Shown here: positions 18,590 through 27,616 of the stretch, in pieces
Position numbering within the stretch: the stretch's first letter is position 1
Layout: every line of letters begins with the position of its first letter
Source of the DNA: Planctomyces sp. SH-PL62
Lineage (GTDB): Bacteria; Planctomycetota; Planctomycetia; Isosphaerales; Isosphaeraceae
DNA length: 64,000 nt
Assembly: GCF_001610895.1 (NCBI RefSeq)
Contig: NZ_CP011273.1
Coordinates: 310,001 to 374,000 of the forward strand
Direction of reading: 5' to 3'
Program-made: the position numbers and the translations under genes
Notes under the pieces: model-generated
The model's database searches: none
Seen by the model: the letters and a program-made list of their open reading frames with translations, nothing else
Told to the model about the DNA's origin: nothing

Positions 18590-19615
18590 ATGAAGACGCT
18601 ACCCCTCGTTCTTCTGGCGGTGCTCTCCGCGCCGATCCCGGCCGTCGCGGCCGGTCGCACCGAGTTGGGCGTCCAGGGTGCCCGGTTCACGGTGAACGGA
18701 CGGCCGACTTTCCTGCTCGGGGCCAGCTACTACGGCGGCCTGGGGGCTCCGGCGGATTTCGTCCGACGCGACCTCGACGACCTCCAGCGCAACGGTTTCA
18801 ACTGGGTGCGGGTCTGGGCGACCTGGGGCGCGTTCGGCCGCGACGTCTCGGCGGTGGACGCAGACGGCCGGGCTCGCGAACCGTTCCTGGGCCGTCTCGT
18901 CGAGCTGGTGGCCGATTGCGATCGTCGCGGCCTGGTCGTGGACGTCACGCTCACGCGCGGGGACGGTACCGCCGGCGGGGCCTTGCCGGACTTCGAATCG
19001 CACAGGAGGGCCGTCGAGACGCTGGTCGTCGCCCTGAAAGCGCATCGCAACTGGTATCTCGACCTGGCCAACGAACGCGACGTCCGCGACGCGCGGCATG
19101 TGCCGGCCGAGGAATTGAAGCCGCTCCGCGAACTGGTCGGCCGGCTCGATCCGGGGCGGCTGGTCACGGCCTCGTTCGGCGGCCATGACCTCGACGAGCC
19201 GGACCTGCGCGAGGCTCTGCTTGCCATCGGCCTGGACTTCGTCTGCCCGCACCGGCCGAGGGAGCCCGGCTCGCCCGGCCGGACCGAGGCCGCGACGCGC
19301 GCCAGCCTGGACGCGATGAAGGCCGTCGGCCGCTCGGCGCCGGTGCATTATCAGGAGCCTTTCCGGCGGGGCTACGGCCCGTGGGAACCCTCGGCGGCCG
19401 ACTTCCTCGACGACCTTCGCGGCGCCCTGGCCGGGGGCGCCGCCGGCTGGTGCTTCCACAACGGCTCCGAGCGCGGCGCGGCGGGGGACGCCCCGCGACG
19501 CTCGTTCGACCTCCACGACCGCCGCTTGTTCGACCAGCTCGATGAGGAGGAACGACGCGTCGTCGATCGGGCCGCGTCGCTGGTGCCCCCAGCCGAGGGG
19601 CCGAAGCCCCGGTGA
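18590..19615 (+). CDS. Secreted glycoside-hydrolase-like TIM-barrel protein
   Basis: A 341-residue protein with a signal peptide (residues 1-20). It shows the opening typical of GH5-like or cellulase-like barrels: FTVNGRPTFLLGASYYG, then NGFNWVRVWATWG. LANERDV supplies a candidate acid/base Glu, and HYQEPFRRG a candidate nucleophile Glu near the C-terminal end of the barrel. It begins 36 bases after the fusion gene and its barrel is of the same general kind as residues 680-985 there, so both may act on one substrate. Family number and substrate cannot be fixed without a search. It converges on the Gfo/Idh/MocA gene. Confidence 0.8.
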   Translation: MKTLPLVLLAVLSAPIPAVAAGRTELGVQGARFTVNGRPTFLLGASYYGGLGAPADFVRRDLDDLQRNGFNWVRVWATWGAFGRDVSAVDADGRAREPFLGRLVELVADCDRRGLVVDVTLTRGDGTAGGALPDFESHRRAVETLVVALKAHRNWYLDLANERDVRDARHVPAEELKPLRELVGRLDPGRLVTASFGGHDLDEPDLREALLAIGLDFVCPHRPREPGSPGRTEAATRASLDAMKAVGRSAPVHYQEPFRRGYGPWEPSAADFLDDLRGALAGGAAGWCFHNGSERGAAGDAPRRSFDLHDRRLFDQLDEEERRVVDRAASLVPPAEGPKPR

Positions 19616-19641
19616 GGATCGCCTCGAAGGGATCGACCGGC

Positions 19642-20742
19642 TCAGCCCAGCGTCTCCAGGGGATGCCTGGCGCGATCGGCCAGGGGGAACGTGACGGGCC
19701 CTCCCCTCGCCTGCGAGGCGTAGCAGGCGAGGACCATCTCGACGGCCGCGCGGCCGTCGTAGACGTTCGCCAGCGGCTGGGAGTCGGTCTCCACGGCGCG
19801 GATCAGGTCGGCCACGATCCGCCGATTGGTCGGGATCAGGTCGGTCGCGTCGGGATTGCCGACGTCGCCGCCGGTGATCTCGACCCACCCCGGCGCCCAG
19901 GCCCCGCTCCAGGCCGGGTCGGCCAGCAGCCGGGCGTGGGGCGCCCACCCGGTCCCCAGGTCGATCCGCCCCTTCGAGCCCAGGATCTGGACGCCGAAGC
20001 GCTGGCCGGGCTCCCTGGGGCGAGCGGTGGCGAAATGGGCGACGGCGGGCTTGCCGACGAATCCGTACATCGCGTCGGCGCGGTCGCCGGCCAGCGGGCC
20101 GATCCCCTCGGCCCCGTCGCGTACGTCGGCCGGGCCGATGGGGCGTCCGGCTTCGGTGACGCGGGCGAAGCACCAGGCGGACTCGCCGAGCAGTCCCCGG
20201 AAGAGGTCCATGATGTGGACGCCGAGGACCATCAGATCCTCGCCGCCACCGCGACGATCCTCCTTGCCCCGGCCTCGCACTTCGAGGACCTCGCCGATCG
20301 CGCCTTCGGCGATCAACTCGCGGACCCGATCGTACTGCGGGCTGTAGCGGGTCTGGAAGGCGACGGCCAGCTTGGTGTGGGAGCGCTCGCAGGCCGTGAC
20401 GATGGCGTCGCAATCGGCCAGCGTGGGCGCCATCGGCTTCTCGCAGAAGACGTGGATGCCGCGCTCGGCGCAGGCGACGGCCATGTCGCGATGGCCGTCG
20501 AGCCACCGGGAGGCGATCGCCACGAATTGCGGCTTCTCGCGGTCGAGCATCTCCCGGTAGTCGGCGTAGCCCCGTTCCGCTCCCAGCCGCGCGACGGCCG
20601 AGGCGAGCCCTTCGGGGTCGTCGTCGGCCACGGCGACCAGTTTCAATTTGGGCGGATCGGTCATGGCCCGGTCGATCTCGTGACCGTAGCCGCCCCGGCC
20701 GGTCCGGCCGATGACCGCCGCGCGGTAGGGAGGATTGAACAT
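19642..20742 (-). CDS. Gfo/Idh/MocA family oxidoreductase
   Basis: A 366-residue NAD(P)-dependent sugar-type dehydrogenase. The N-terminal Rossmann domain begins AAVIGRTGRGGYGHEID, and the catalytic FCEKPMAPT motif (Lys of EKP) is present, followed by the alpha/beta sheet domain of the family. Such enzymes oxidise sugars, inositols or their derivatives and are numerous in planctomycetes. No export signal is seen, so it is cytoplasmic. It lies 20 bases after the DUF1080 gene on the same strand and is probably cotranscribed with it; a joint role in oxidised-sugar (3-keto) metabolism is plausible. Confidence 0.92.
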   Translation of the reverse strand: MFNPPYRAAVIGRTGRGGYGHEIDRAMTDPPKLKLVAVADDDPEGLASAVARLGAERGYADYREMLDREKPQFVAIASRWLDGHRDMAVACAERGIHVFCEKPMAPTLADCDAIVTACERSHTKLAVAFQTRYSPQYDRVRELIAEGAIGEVLEVRGRGKEDRRGGGEDLMVLGVHIMDLFRGLLGESAWCFARVTEAGRPIGPADVRDGAEGIGPLAGDRADAMYGFVGKPAVAHFATARPREPGQRFGVQILGSKGRIDLGTGWAPHARLLADPAWSGAWAPGWVEITGGDVGNPDATDLIPTNRRIVADLIRAVETDSQPLANVYDGRAAVEMVLACYASQARGGPVTFPLADRARHPLETLG

Positions 20743-20762
20743 CGCGCGCCTCGCGTTGGGTT

Positions 20763-21446
20763 TTATTCCGAGCCGACCTTCTCGCCCGGCTTCAGCTCAC
20801 GGAGGCGGACGTTCCGCCAGCGGACCTGATACGGGCCCTCGCCGCTGGCGATGCCGTGGACCTGGAGCCCGATGAGGCCGCTCTGGTCCAGGCCGTCGGT
20901 GAAGTCGCTTGCGGGCTCGCCGTTGACCCACGAACGGTAGCGGTCGCCCTGCACCACGATCCGGTACTTGTTCCAACCGTCGTCGTCAAACGCGTCCTTC
21001 GCCTTGGGATTGAGCTCGGCGATCCACTGGCCTCGGCGGCCCTCGTCATAGAACCGACCGGCCGTCCCGGTCTCCTTGCGGGCGATCTCGCACTGCGGGC
21101 CGTACACGACGCCGGCCCGGGGGGTTCCCGGCTCGTAGATATGGCTGCGGACCTGGACGCCGGAGTTCAGCCGGGGGTCGCACTTGACCTCCAGCTCCAG
21201 GACGAAGTCCTTGTAGTCCCCCTTGCAGAGGAACGTGTTGGGGCTCCCCTCGACCGTCGTGCCGACGATCGTCCCGTCTTCGACCGCGTACGTCGCCTTG
21301 CCGCCGCCGGTCTTCCAGCCGTCCAGCGTCTTCCCGTCGAAGAGCGAGGTCCAGCCCTGGTCGTCGGCGAAGGCCGAGGCGGACGCCCCCAGGCACGAGA
21401 GGACCGCCAGGGTCCCTGACAGGATGATTCCCGATCGTGAAAACAT
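20763..21446 (-). CDS. Secreted DUF1080 (3-keto-disaccharide hydrolase-type) protein
   Basis: A 227-residue exported protein with a signal peptide (residues 1-28, ending ASAFA-DD). The DUF1080 domain, a concanavalin-like beta sandwich, starts WTSLFDGKTLDGWK and contains FVLELEVKCDPRLNSGVQVRS and the late VRWRNVRLRELK block. Characterised members hydrolyse 3-keto-glycosides. The start at 21446 has GGAG upstream and leads straight into the signal peptide; a longer frame to 21587 is not supported. Together with the Gfo/Idh/MocA gene downstream it fits a small sugar-oxidation/cleavage operon. Confidence 0.92.
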   Translation of the reverse strand: MFSRSGIILSGTLAVLSCLGASASAFADDQGWTSLFDGKTLDGWKTGGGKATYAVEDGTIVGTTVEGSPNTFLCKGDYKDFVLELEVKCDPRLNSGVQVRSHIYEPGTPRAGVVYGPQCEIARKETGTAGRFYDEGRRGQWIAELNPKAKDAFDDDGWNKYRIVVQGDRYRSWVNGEPASDFTDGLDQSGLIGLQVHGIASGEGPYQVRWRNVRLRELKPGEKVGSE

Positions 21447-21513
21447 GAAGAAACTCCAGAGTGAAGAGAGTGGAGAGGCGTGCTTGCGTCGAAGGCCGCC
21501 CGGCGTTGGCGGT

Positions 21514-22425
21514 TCATCGCCCGGTGGGGGCGTTCCAGTCGTAGGCTCGCTGTCGACGGAACCCCCGAACCCGGATCGCGCCGGCATCCAGGTCCACCAG
21601 GGAGTACCCGTTGTTCTCGGCTCCCGAGCCTTCGATCATGGCGACCAGGGTGACGTAATGGACGCCCCGGATCTCGCGGTAGTCGTTCTTGTGGCTGTGA
21701 CCCTGGAAGACCGCCCGCACCGCGCCCGAGGCTTCGAGGGCGGCCCGGACCTCGGCCGCGTTCTTGACGCCGTAGGGGCTTCCCACGTCGAGCCGCTGGT
21801 GGGCGAAGACGATCGTCGGTTTGGGGTTCGCCGCCAGGTCGGCCCGGAGCCACTCGACCTCGTGGGCCGGGATGTTGGCGTCGGTCCACTCGGAATTCTT
21901 GCGGCCGTAGGGCTCGCCGTCGCTGCGGAAGCAGGCGTCGAGGACGATGAAATGATGGTCCCCGGCGTCGAAGGAATAGAACGACCGCTCCTGGCCGACC
22001 TTGCCGAGGAACTCCGGCTTGGTCAGGGTGTCGACGCAGTGGTTGCCGAGGACGTAATGGCGACGCTCCGCGATGGCAGCGATCTCCCGGTCGATGCGAT
22101 CGAGGTATTCGAGTTCGACCGCCACGGAGTCGGCGGCGTCGATCAGGTCGCCCAGCTCGACGAGGAAGTCGGCCTCCTCGCGACGGAACCGCTCGGCGGC
22201 CTCGGCGAGCTTCGGCAGGGACTCCCGGTAGTGCCGGGTCCCCGCCGGCGGCTTGTCGGCGTGGTGCAGGTCGGTGATCAGCCCGAACCGAACCGCGGGC
22301 CGCTCGCCCGCCCGGAGCGTGGAGGCGATCGTCGCCGGGGCCGCGCCCAGCACGAGAGCGCCGCCCGTGAGAAAGGCCCGCCGTCCGATCCGGACGACGT
22401 CCGGGGAGTTCGCGTTCATCTTCAT
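21514..22425 (-). CDS. Tat-exported metallophosphoesterase
   Basis: A 303-residue calcineurin-like phosphoesterase. A Tat-type leader (GRRAFLTGGALVLGA, about residues 14-28) precedes the domain. Metal motifs are in order: DLHH, GDLIDA, GNHCVD and a C-terminal GHSHKNDY. These bind a dinuclear metal centre that hydrolyses phosphoesters. The substrate is unknown; an extracytoplasmic role follows from the leader. It lies 67 bases upstream of the DUF1080 gene on the same strand, so cotranscription is possible. ATG 22419 is an alternative start. Confidence 0.9.
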   Translation of the reverse strand: MKMNANSPDVVRIGRRAFLTGGALVLGAAPATIASTLRAGERPAVRFGLITDLHHADKPPAGTRHYRESLPKLAEAAERFRREEADFLVELGDLIDAADSVAVELEYLDRIDREIAAIAERRHYVLGNHCVDTLTKPEFLGKVGQERSFYSFDAGDHHFIVLDACFRSDGEPYGRKNSEWTDANIPAHEVEWLRADLAANPKPTIVFAHQRLDVGSPYGVKNAAEVRAALEASGAVRAVFQGHSHKNDYREIRGVHYVTLVAMIEGSGAENNGYSLVDLDAGAIRVRGFRRQRAYDWNAPTGR

Positions 22426-22548
22426 GTTCCGGGGCCAGGGGCGTCCGCCAAACGGCGATCGAACGAAACGAGAGGCCCCATTGTGGGCATCGGATCGGGC
22501 CGGCGAAAGGCCCCGCCGCGGCCGTCGCCCCCCTGCGCGTCCGGGATG

Positions 22549-23406
22549 CTACCCGGCAGTCCGGATCGCGGCCTGGGGTCGGCGGGAGCCCACGGGATCG
22601 GGGTCCCTCCTAGCGTAGACGTTGAAGACGCCGAATTCGCGGCTCCAGTCTTCCTGGTCGGCGACGACCTTGAAGCCATGCCGGGCGAGGAGTTCGAGGA
22701 TGCGCGCGAGGCGGCCGTCGATGTCGTGGACCTCCAGGACCACCTGCCTGATCCGGGCCCAGCCCGCGTCGTCGATCCCCGCGAGGACTTCCCACTCGCT
22801 GTTCTCGACGTCGATCTTGAGGAGGTCGATCGAGTCGACGTTCTCAAGCTTGAGGATGTCGCCGAGCGTCCTGAGTCGGCATCGGACCGTCTCGCGGCCG
22901 GAGAAGAAGTAGAGGTCGAGCAGCTTCGCGAGGGCTGATCGCGGCCAGTCGCGCAGGCGTCGCCCGCTCGCTCCGGCTTTCCGGGGGCCTCCTCTCGCGA
23001 TGAGTTCGTTGCGGCCGGCCCGCAGCCCCGCGATATGGCCGGGGGAGCAGGTCGCCAGGGCGGAGGCGCGGGGGAAGCGGGTGAACGTCGCCTCGCCGTC
23101 GTGGTCGGAGAGCCCCACGTTGAAGAGCCGGACCCTGTCGGCGAAGGGGTCGGTGTTCCGTCGCAGCAGTTCGAAGGTCTGGGGGATGGGTTCGAAGGCG
23201 AAGAGGGTGAAGTCGTGCAGGGTCCGCGCCAGGAAGACGTCGAACATGCCGATGTTCGCCCCCACGTCGAAGATCGTCGCCCCTTCGCGCAGCTCGACGC
23301 CGTGCCGGAGGTAGCAGTTCTGGACGAAGATTTCGTGGTAGAGGAACCGGGCGTCGATCCGGTTCGGGGCGTGGATGCTCAGGCCGTTGGGCAGGCGAAC
23401 CTTCAT
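22549..23406 (-). CDS. FkbM family methyltransferase (copy 1)
   Basis: A 285-residue SAM-dependent methyltransferase. The SAM motif FDVGANIGMF is at about residues 46-55, followed by FAFEPIPQ and, later, LLKIDVENSEWEVLAGI, the conserved FkbM block. The family O-methylates polyketides, sugars and glycolipids. It is paralogous to the protein at 30152-31036 (shared MKVRLPNG/MRIRLPNG start and LLKIDVE block). The gene starts 30 bases after the permease gene, making it the last gene of the efflux operon and of the whole 22.5-50 kb block; I infer a tailoring role on the same product. Confidence 0.9.
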   Translation of the reverse strand: MKVRLPNGLSIHAPNRIDARFLYHEIFVQNCYLRHGVELREGATIFDVGANIGMFDVFLARTLHDFTLFAFEPIPQTFELLRRNTDPFADRVRLFNVGLSDHDGEATFTRFPRASALATCSPGHIAGLRAGRNELIARGGPRKAGASGRRLRDWPRSALAKLLDLYFFSGRETVRCRLRTLGDILKLENVDSIDLLKIDVENSEWEVLAGIDDAGWARIRQVVLEVHDIDGRLARILELLARHGFKVVADQEDWSREFGVFNVYARRDPDPVGSRRPQAAIRTAG

Positions 23407-23436
23407 GATGATCCTCCTCGCGGGGCGTCGGCGTTG

Positions 23437-24651
23437 TCATTCGTGGCGCAGGGCGTCGATCGGATTGAGGAGGGCGGCCTTGACGGCGGGGAGCATGCCG
23501 AAGATCGTCCCCGTGCCCGCCGAGATCCCGAATCCGAGGCCGACGGCCCACCACGGCACGACCACGTCGACCATCTTCGGGTGCAGGCTCGCCAGGGCGC
23601 AGAGGCCGAAGCCGAGGGCGACCCCGACGCCCCCGCCGAGGAGGCTCAGGGTCACGGCCTCGGTGAGGAACTGCGCCAGGATGTCGCGTCGGCCCGCGCC
23701 GACGGCCTTGCGCAGGCCGATCTCGCGAGTGCGCTCGGTGACGCTGACGAGCATCATGTTCATGATGCCGATGCCGCTGACCAGCAGCGAGACGCCGACG
23801 ATCCCCGCGAGCATGGCGGTGGCCGCCAGGCTGATGGCGTTGAACGCCTCCAGGATCTCGTCCTGCGTCCTGATGCTGAAATCGTTGGGCTGGTGGGCCT
23901 CCAGGCCGTGTCGGCGTCGGAGGAGGTCGGTGATCTGGGCGCGGGCCTCGGGCACCTGCGCCTCGGAGGCCGCCATCGCGACGAACGCCAGCTTGCGCCG
24001 TTGCGAAGGATACATCTTCAGCGCCATCGTGTAGGGGACCAGGACGACGTCATCCTGGCTGGTGCCGATGAGCGACCCTTTCTCCTTGAGGAGCCCGATG
24101 ACCAGGAAGCGGCGGCCGTCCAGCAGGAGCGACCGCCCGACGAGCCCCTCGTCGACGTTGAGCTTGCGGAGGACGTCGCGGCCGACGAGGCAGACCTGAT
24201 GCGCCTGCTCGACGTCGACCACGGCCAGGGGACGCCCGACGTCGACCTCGAACTTGCGGATCGCGTGGTACTCGACCGACACCCCCTCCAGGGGGGCGGT
24301 CACCTCGTCCCGGCCGTACCGGACGGAGACGGCCGCCTGCCGGGGATCGGGCGAGACCAGCCGCAGCGCCTCGCAGCGCTCGCGGATGCTCTCGACGTCG
24401 CGGACGTCGATCTCGGCGCGGCCGAGGGTGCGCCCCGCGTCGCCCGCCGGGCGCTCGGGTGCGACCCAGACCGCGTTCGTGCCCCACCCTTTCAGGAACA
24501 CGGCCACGTAGCGCGAGAACCCCAGGACCACGCTGACCACGGTGATCGTGGACGCCACGGCGATGACCATCCCGACCATCGTCAGCAGGGACTTCGGCTT
24601 GCTGGTCCAGAGCTGCTCCATCGCGATCGGAACGTTTCTCACCAGGGACAT
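23437..24651 (-). CDS. MacB-like ABC transporter permease
   Basis: A 404-residue permease with the MacB layout: one N-terminal membrane helix (about residues 22-45), a large periplasmic domain, and three C-terminal helices of the FtsX domain (from about residue 275) with the ERTREIGLRKAVGA motif. It pairs with the ATPase encoded just upstream (13-base overlap) and the adaptor before that. MacB-type systems move substrates from the periplasm or outer leaflet outward using mechanical force from ATP hydrolysis. Start at 24651 chosen as the first ATG that gives family sequence. Context suggests export of the product of the synthase genes (inference). Confidence 0.92.
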   Translation of the reverse strand: MSLVRNVPIAMEQLWTSKPKSLLTMVGMVIAVASTITVVSVVLGFSRYVAVFLKGWGTNAVWVAPERPAGDAGRTLGRAEIDVRDVESIRERCEALRLVSPDPRQAAVSVRYGRDEVTAPLEGVSVEYHAIRKFEVDVGRPLAVVDVEQAHQVCLVGRDVLRKLNVDEGLVGRSLLLDGRRFLVIGLLKEKGSLIGTSQDDVVLVPYTMALKMYPSQRRKLAFVAMAASEAQVPEARAQITDLLRRRHGLEAHQPNDFSIRTQDEILEAFNAISLAATAMLAGIVGVSLLVSGIGIMNMMLVSVTERTREIGLRKAVGAGRRDILAQFLTEAVTLSLLGGGVGVALGFGLCALASLHPKMVDVVVPWWAVGLGFGISAGTGTIFGMLPAVKAALLNPIDALRHE

Positions 24652-25403
24652 GGCTGTCCTTCCCGACGTTGGGGGCGGGATGCGGAGGCTCGGGCCCGCT
24701 CCCACGGCGGGCCGTCGTTCACGTCGTCGGATTCGACCCGGCCGTCGCGGACCCGGACCACCCGCCGGCAGCGCGCGGCGACGTCCGGCTCATGGGTCAC
24801 GATCACGATCGTCTGGCCCTGGGCGTGCAGCGCGGCGAAGAGCCCGAGGATCTGGTCGCCGGTGTGAGAGTCCAGGTTGCCGGTGGGCTCGTCCGCGAGC
24901 AGGAGCGACGGCTGGAGGACGAGGGCCCTCGCGATGGCGACCCGCTGGCGCTGGCCGCCCGACATCTGCGAGGGCCGGTGCTCCATCCGATCGGCCAGGC
25001 CGACCCGGTCGAGGGCCTCGGCGGCCCGCTCGCGGCGATCCCGGACGCCGGAATAGATCAGGGGGAGCTCGACGTTTCGCAGGGCGGTCTGGCGCGGGAG
25101 CAGCTCGAAGGTCTGGAAGACGAAGCCGATCCGCTCCCCCCGCACCCGCGCCAGTTGCGACTGCGAGAGCCCCGCGACGTCGCGCCCCTCCAGCCAGTAG
25201 CGCCCCGAGGAGGGGGCGTCGAGGCAGCCAAGGATGTTCATGAGAGTCGATTTTCCCGATCCCGAAGGGCCCATGATCGCGATCAACTCGTTGGCGTCGA
25301 TGCGCAGGTCGACCCCCCGGAGCGCGCGGACGGTCTCCTCGCCCACCCGATACTCCTTGGCGACCTGTTCCAGCAGGATGATCGGTTCCCGGGGGGGCGT
25401 CAT
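24639..25403 (-). CDS. MacB/LolD-like ABC transporter ATP-binding protein
   Basis: A 254-residue ATPase with all nucleotide-binding motifs: Walker A GPSGSGKS (residues 45-52), Q-loop FVFQTF, signature [15 protein letters not shown], Walker [13 protein letters not shown] and the switch His in VTHEPD. This is the MacB/LolD/FtsE group, where ATPase and permease are separate chains. Its start overlaps the adaptor stop by four bases and its 3' end overlaps the permease start by 13, so translation is coupled. The last 25 residues are Arg-rich and extra to the family. Confidence 0.95.
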   Translation of the reverse strand: MTPPREPIILLEQVAKEYRVGEETVRALRGVDLRIDANELIAIMGPSGSGKSTLMNILGCLDAPSSGRYWLEGRDVAGLSQSQLARVRGERIGFVFQTFELLPRQTALRNVELPLIYSGVRDRRERAAEALDRVGLADRMEHRPSQMSGGQRQRVAIARALVLQPSLLLADEPTGNLDSHTGDQILGLFAALHAQGQTIVIVTHEPDVAARCRRVVRVRDGRVESDDVNDGPPWERARASASRPQRREGQPCPW

Positions 25404-26683
25404 CGCGGGTCCTCCGCGTCGCCGACGACCTGCACGGGCTGGCCGTCCGTGAGTTGATCCAGGGCGCGGAACGGCGCGACGACGACCTGTTCCCCGGCCT
25501 CGACGCCGGAGAGGATCTCCGCGCGGTGCTCGTCGGTGAGGCCCAGTTCGACCGGGCGGGCGCGGGCCACGCCGCCTTCGACCACGAACGCGACCTTGAC
25601 GTAGCGCATCCCCGATTCTCGCACGCCCCCGCCCGGCGAGCCGGCGTTCCGATCGGCCCAGGCGAGCACGGCGGGCGTGCCGGGTAGGTCCTTCCGCCGT
25701 CGATGGACGACGGCGTGGGTAGGAACCCCCAGCGCGTCCTCCGTCCGGCGGACCTCGATCTCGACCGTCGCCGACATCCCGGCGCGGAGCGACGGGGGGG
25801 CGTCGTCGACCCGGATGCGGGTCTCGAAGCCGACCGACTCGCCGGTCTTCCTCCCCTTCGCGGTGACCTTCTCGACGACCCCTTCGATCGCCGTCCGGCC
25901 GTCGGCCTGGAGGTAGATGAGCGACGCCTGGCCGGGCTGCACCAGGGGGATGTCGGACTCCTCCACGTCGGCGATCACCCGCATGCGGCTCGGATCGGCG
26001 ACCGTCATCAGGACCGTGCCCGGCAGGTTGATCGTGCCGGCGATCACCACCTCCCCGACCCGCACCGAGAGGTCGGTCACGACCCCGTCGATCGGGGACC
26101 GGATCTCGGTGCGCTTCACTTCCTCAAGGCTGATCGTCCGCAGGGCCTCGCTCTCCAGCAGCTCGCGGCGGCTCATCTGGAGCGCGGCCTCGGCCTTGTG
26201 GAACTGCGTCCGGGCGTCGGCCAGCTCCGTCGGCGTCGAGTATCCCCGGTCGGCGAGCCGTCCGTGCTGGGCCTCGTCGCGGGCGGCCTTCGCCAGATCG
26301 TCCTCGGCCTGAGTGATCGCGGCGCGGTGGCGGTCGAACCGGGCCTGCGCGGAGAGAAGCCGGGCGTCGGCGTCGGTGCGATCGAGCTTCACGAGCACGT
26401 CGCCCGCCTTCACGGCCTCCCCTTCCTTGACGTCCACCGCGACGACCCGGCCCAGGATCTGCGAGCCGATGTTCACTTCTTCGACCGACTCCACCACCCC
26501 GGGCGCGGTGATCTTGCGGACGATCCGGCCCCGCGACGGCGTCTCCACGCGCACCTCGATCGGGGGCTCCTTGACGACCCGCCAGTCGACCACGATCGAG
26601 CCGGGGTCGCGATGGAGCTTGGCGAAGGTCAGCGCGGCGGCGATGGAGCCGACCAGGGCCAGACGTGTGATGAACCGAAGCAT
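25400..26683 (-). CDS. MacA-like efflux adaptor (RND/ABC membrane-fusion) protein
   Basis: A 427-residue periplasmic adaptor. An uncleaved-type N-terminal helix (residues 4-22) anchors it in the inner membrane. It then has the biotinyl-lipoyl halves (GRVVAVDVKEGEAVKAGD and the later RSPIDGVVTDLSVRVGEVV), a long coiled-coil hairpin between them (about 105-185), and beta-barrel and membrane-proximal domains. It links the ABC permease to an outer-membrane channel; no TolC-like gene is present in the window. It starts 27 bases after the membrane protein gene at 26711-27592. Confidence 0.93.
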   Translation of the reverse strand: MLRFITRLALVGSIAAALTFAKLHRDPGSIVVDWRVVKEPPIEVRVETPSRGRIVRKITAPGVVESVEEVNIGSQILGRVVAVDVKEGEAVKAGDVLVKLDRTDADARLLSAQARFDRHRAAITQAEDDLAKAARDEAQHGRLADRGYSTPTELADARTQFHKAEAALQMSRRELLESEALRTISLEEVKRTEIRSPIDGVVTDLSVRVGEVVIAGTINLPGTVLMTVADPSRMRVIADVEESDIPLVQPGQASLIYLQADGRTAIEGVVEKVTAKGRKTGESVGFETRIRVDDAPPSLRAGMSATVEIEVRRTEDALGVPTHAVVHRRRKDLPGTPAVLAWADRNAGSPGGGVRESGMRYVKVAFVVEGGVARARPVELGLTDEHRAEILSGVEAGEQVVVAPFRALDQLTDGQPVQVVGDAEDPR

Positions 26684-26710
26684 TCGTCCCTCCCGAGCGT
26701 CGATCCCGAA

Positions 26711-27592
26711 TCAGAAACCACCGGGTATCAGCATCAGACGCATCGCGGCGCCCGTGACGAGCGTCGTCCCGATCCGAATGGCCGTCTCGATCGCCGCCAG
26801 GCTCGTGCAGGCGACGATGGCTGTCGCGAGGTTCGCCTGGCCGCGGCGCCAGCCGCCGAGGATCAAGGCGGCCCAGCCCAGCAGCGCGAAGGCGTCAACC
26901 TGGCGCCAGGCGACCCATGAGGCCGCCCGGTACGTCCCCGATGGAAGCAGCAGCGCCATCGAGGCGTCGGCTTCGAGCGTCGGCAGGGCGAACACCAGGG
27001 CCGTCTGGAGCGCCAGGCCCAGCACCCAGAAGCCCTGCAAGACGGCGCATTCGTCCAGGGCGAGCGGGAAGCCGACGGGCCGACCGGCCAGCGCGGCGAG
27101 TGCGGCCAGGAGCGTCGCCGCCAGCAGGGCGCGGACGGCCGGCGCCAGCGGTTCGACGACGAGATCGCCGATCAGGGCCAGCGCCGTCCAGAATCGCAGC
27201 GTGGCCCGCTGGTCCCGGATGGCCTTCTGGATCTGACGGTCGCCGATCTCGCCGACGGCCCGCGACTCGACGCGGGCGGCCCCCTGCTCCACGGCCTGCC
27301 GCAGCGCCAGGGTCTTCGCCCCCGAGAGCCACAGCAAGCCCTGGAAGTCCAGGATCAGGACCGCCCACAGGATTAGCAGCGACCCCGCCCGCCCGGTCGC
27401 CCCGGCGCGTCGTCGAAAGCCGAGTCGGCCGACGGCGCGGGACCGTTCGGCCTCGTCGACGAGCGACGGCGATTCGGCGAGCCCGTCGCCGCGATCGGGT
27501 CCGTCCCCGGCCGAGCGATCGGCCGGGGGGACCCGGAACCTCGGCGGCGGTTCGCCGGTCGCGGTCTCGCGTCCATCTTCGATCGTTGGCAC
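26711..27592 (-). CDS. Predicted multi-span membrane protein, Yip1-like
   Basis: A 293-residue protein with a charged, Pro/Arg-rich cytoplasmic N-terminus (about 65 residues) and then five or six hydrophobic segments, as in Yip1-domain proteins. I cannot name it with certainty. It has no catalytic motif. It sits between the secreted propeller-like gene (24-base gap) and the adaptor gene (27-base gap), so it belongs to the export operon and may assist the transporter; that is inference from position only. Confidence 0.65.
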   Translation of the reverse strand: MPTIEDGRETATGEPPPRFRVPPADRSAGDGPDRGDGLAESPSLVDEAERSRAVGRLGFRRRAGATGRAGSLLILWAVLILDFQGLLWLSGAKTLALRQAVEQGAARVESRAVGEIGDRQIQKAIRDQRATLRFWTALALIGDLVVEPLAPAVRALLAATLLAALAALAGRPVGFPLALDECAVLQGFWVLGLALQTALVFALPTLEADASMALLLPSGTYRAASWVAWRQVDAFALLGWAALILGGWRRGQANLATAIVACTSLAAIETAIRIGTTLVTGAAMRLMLIPGGF

Positions 27593-27616
27593 GAGTGGAT
27601 CTCCGAGGTCCGGCGG

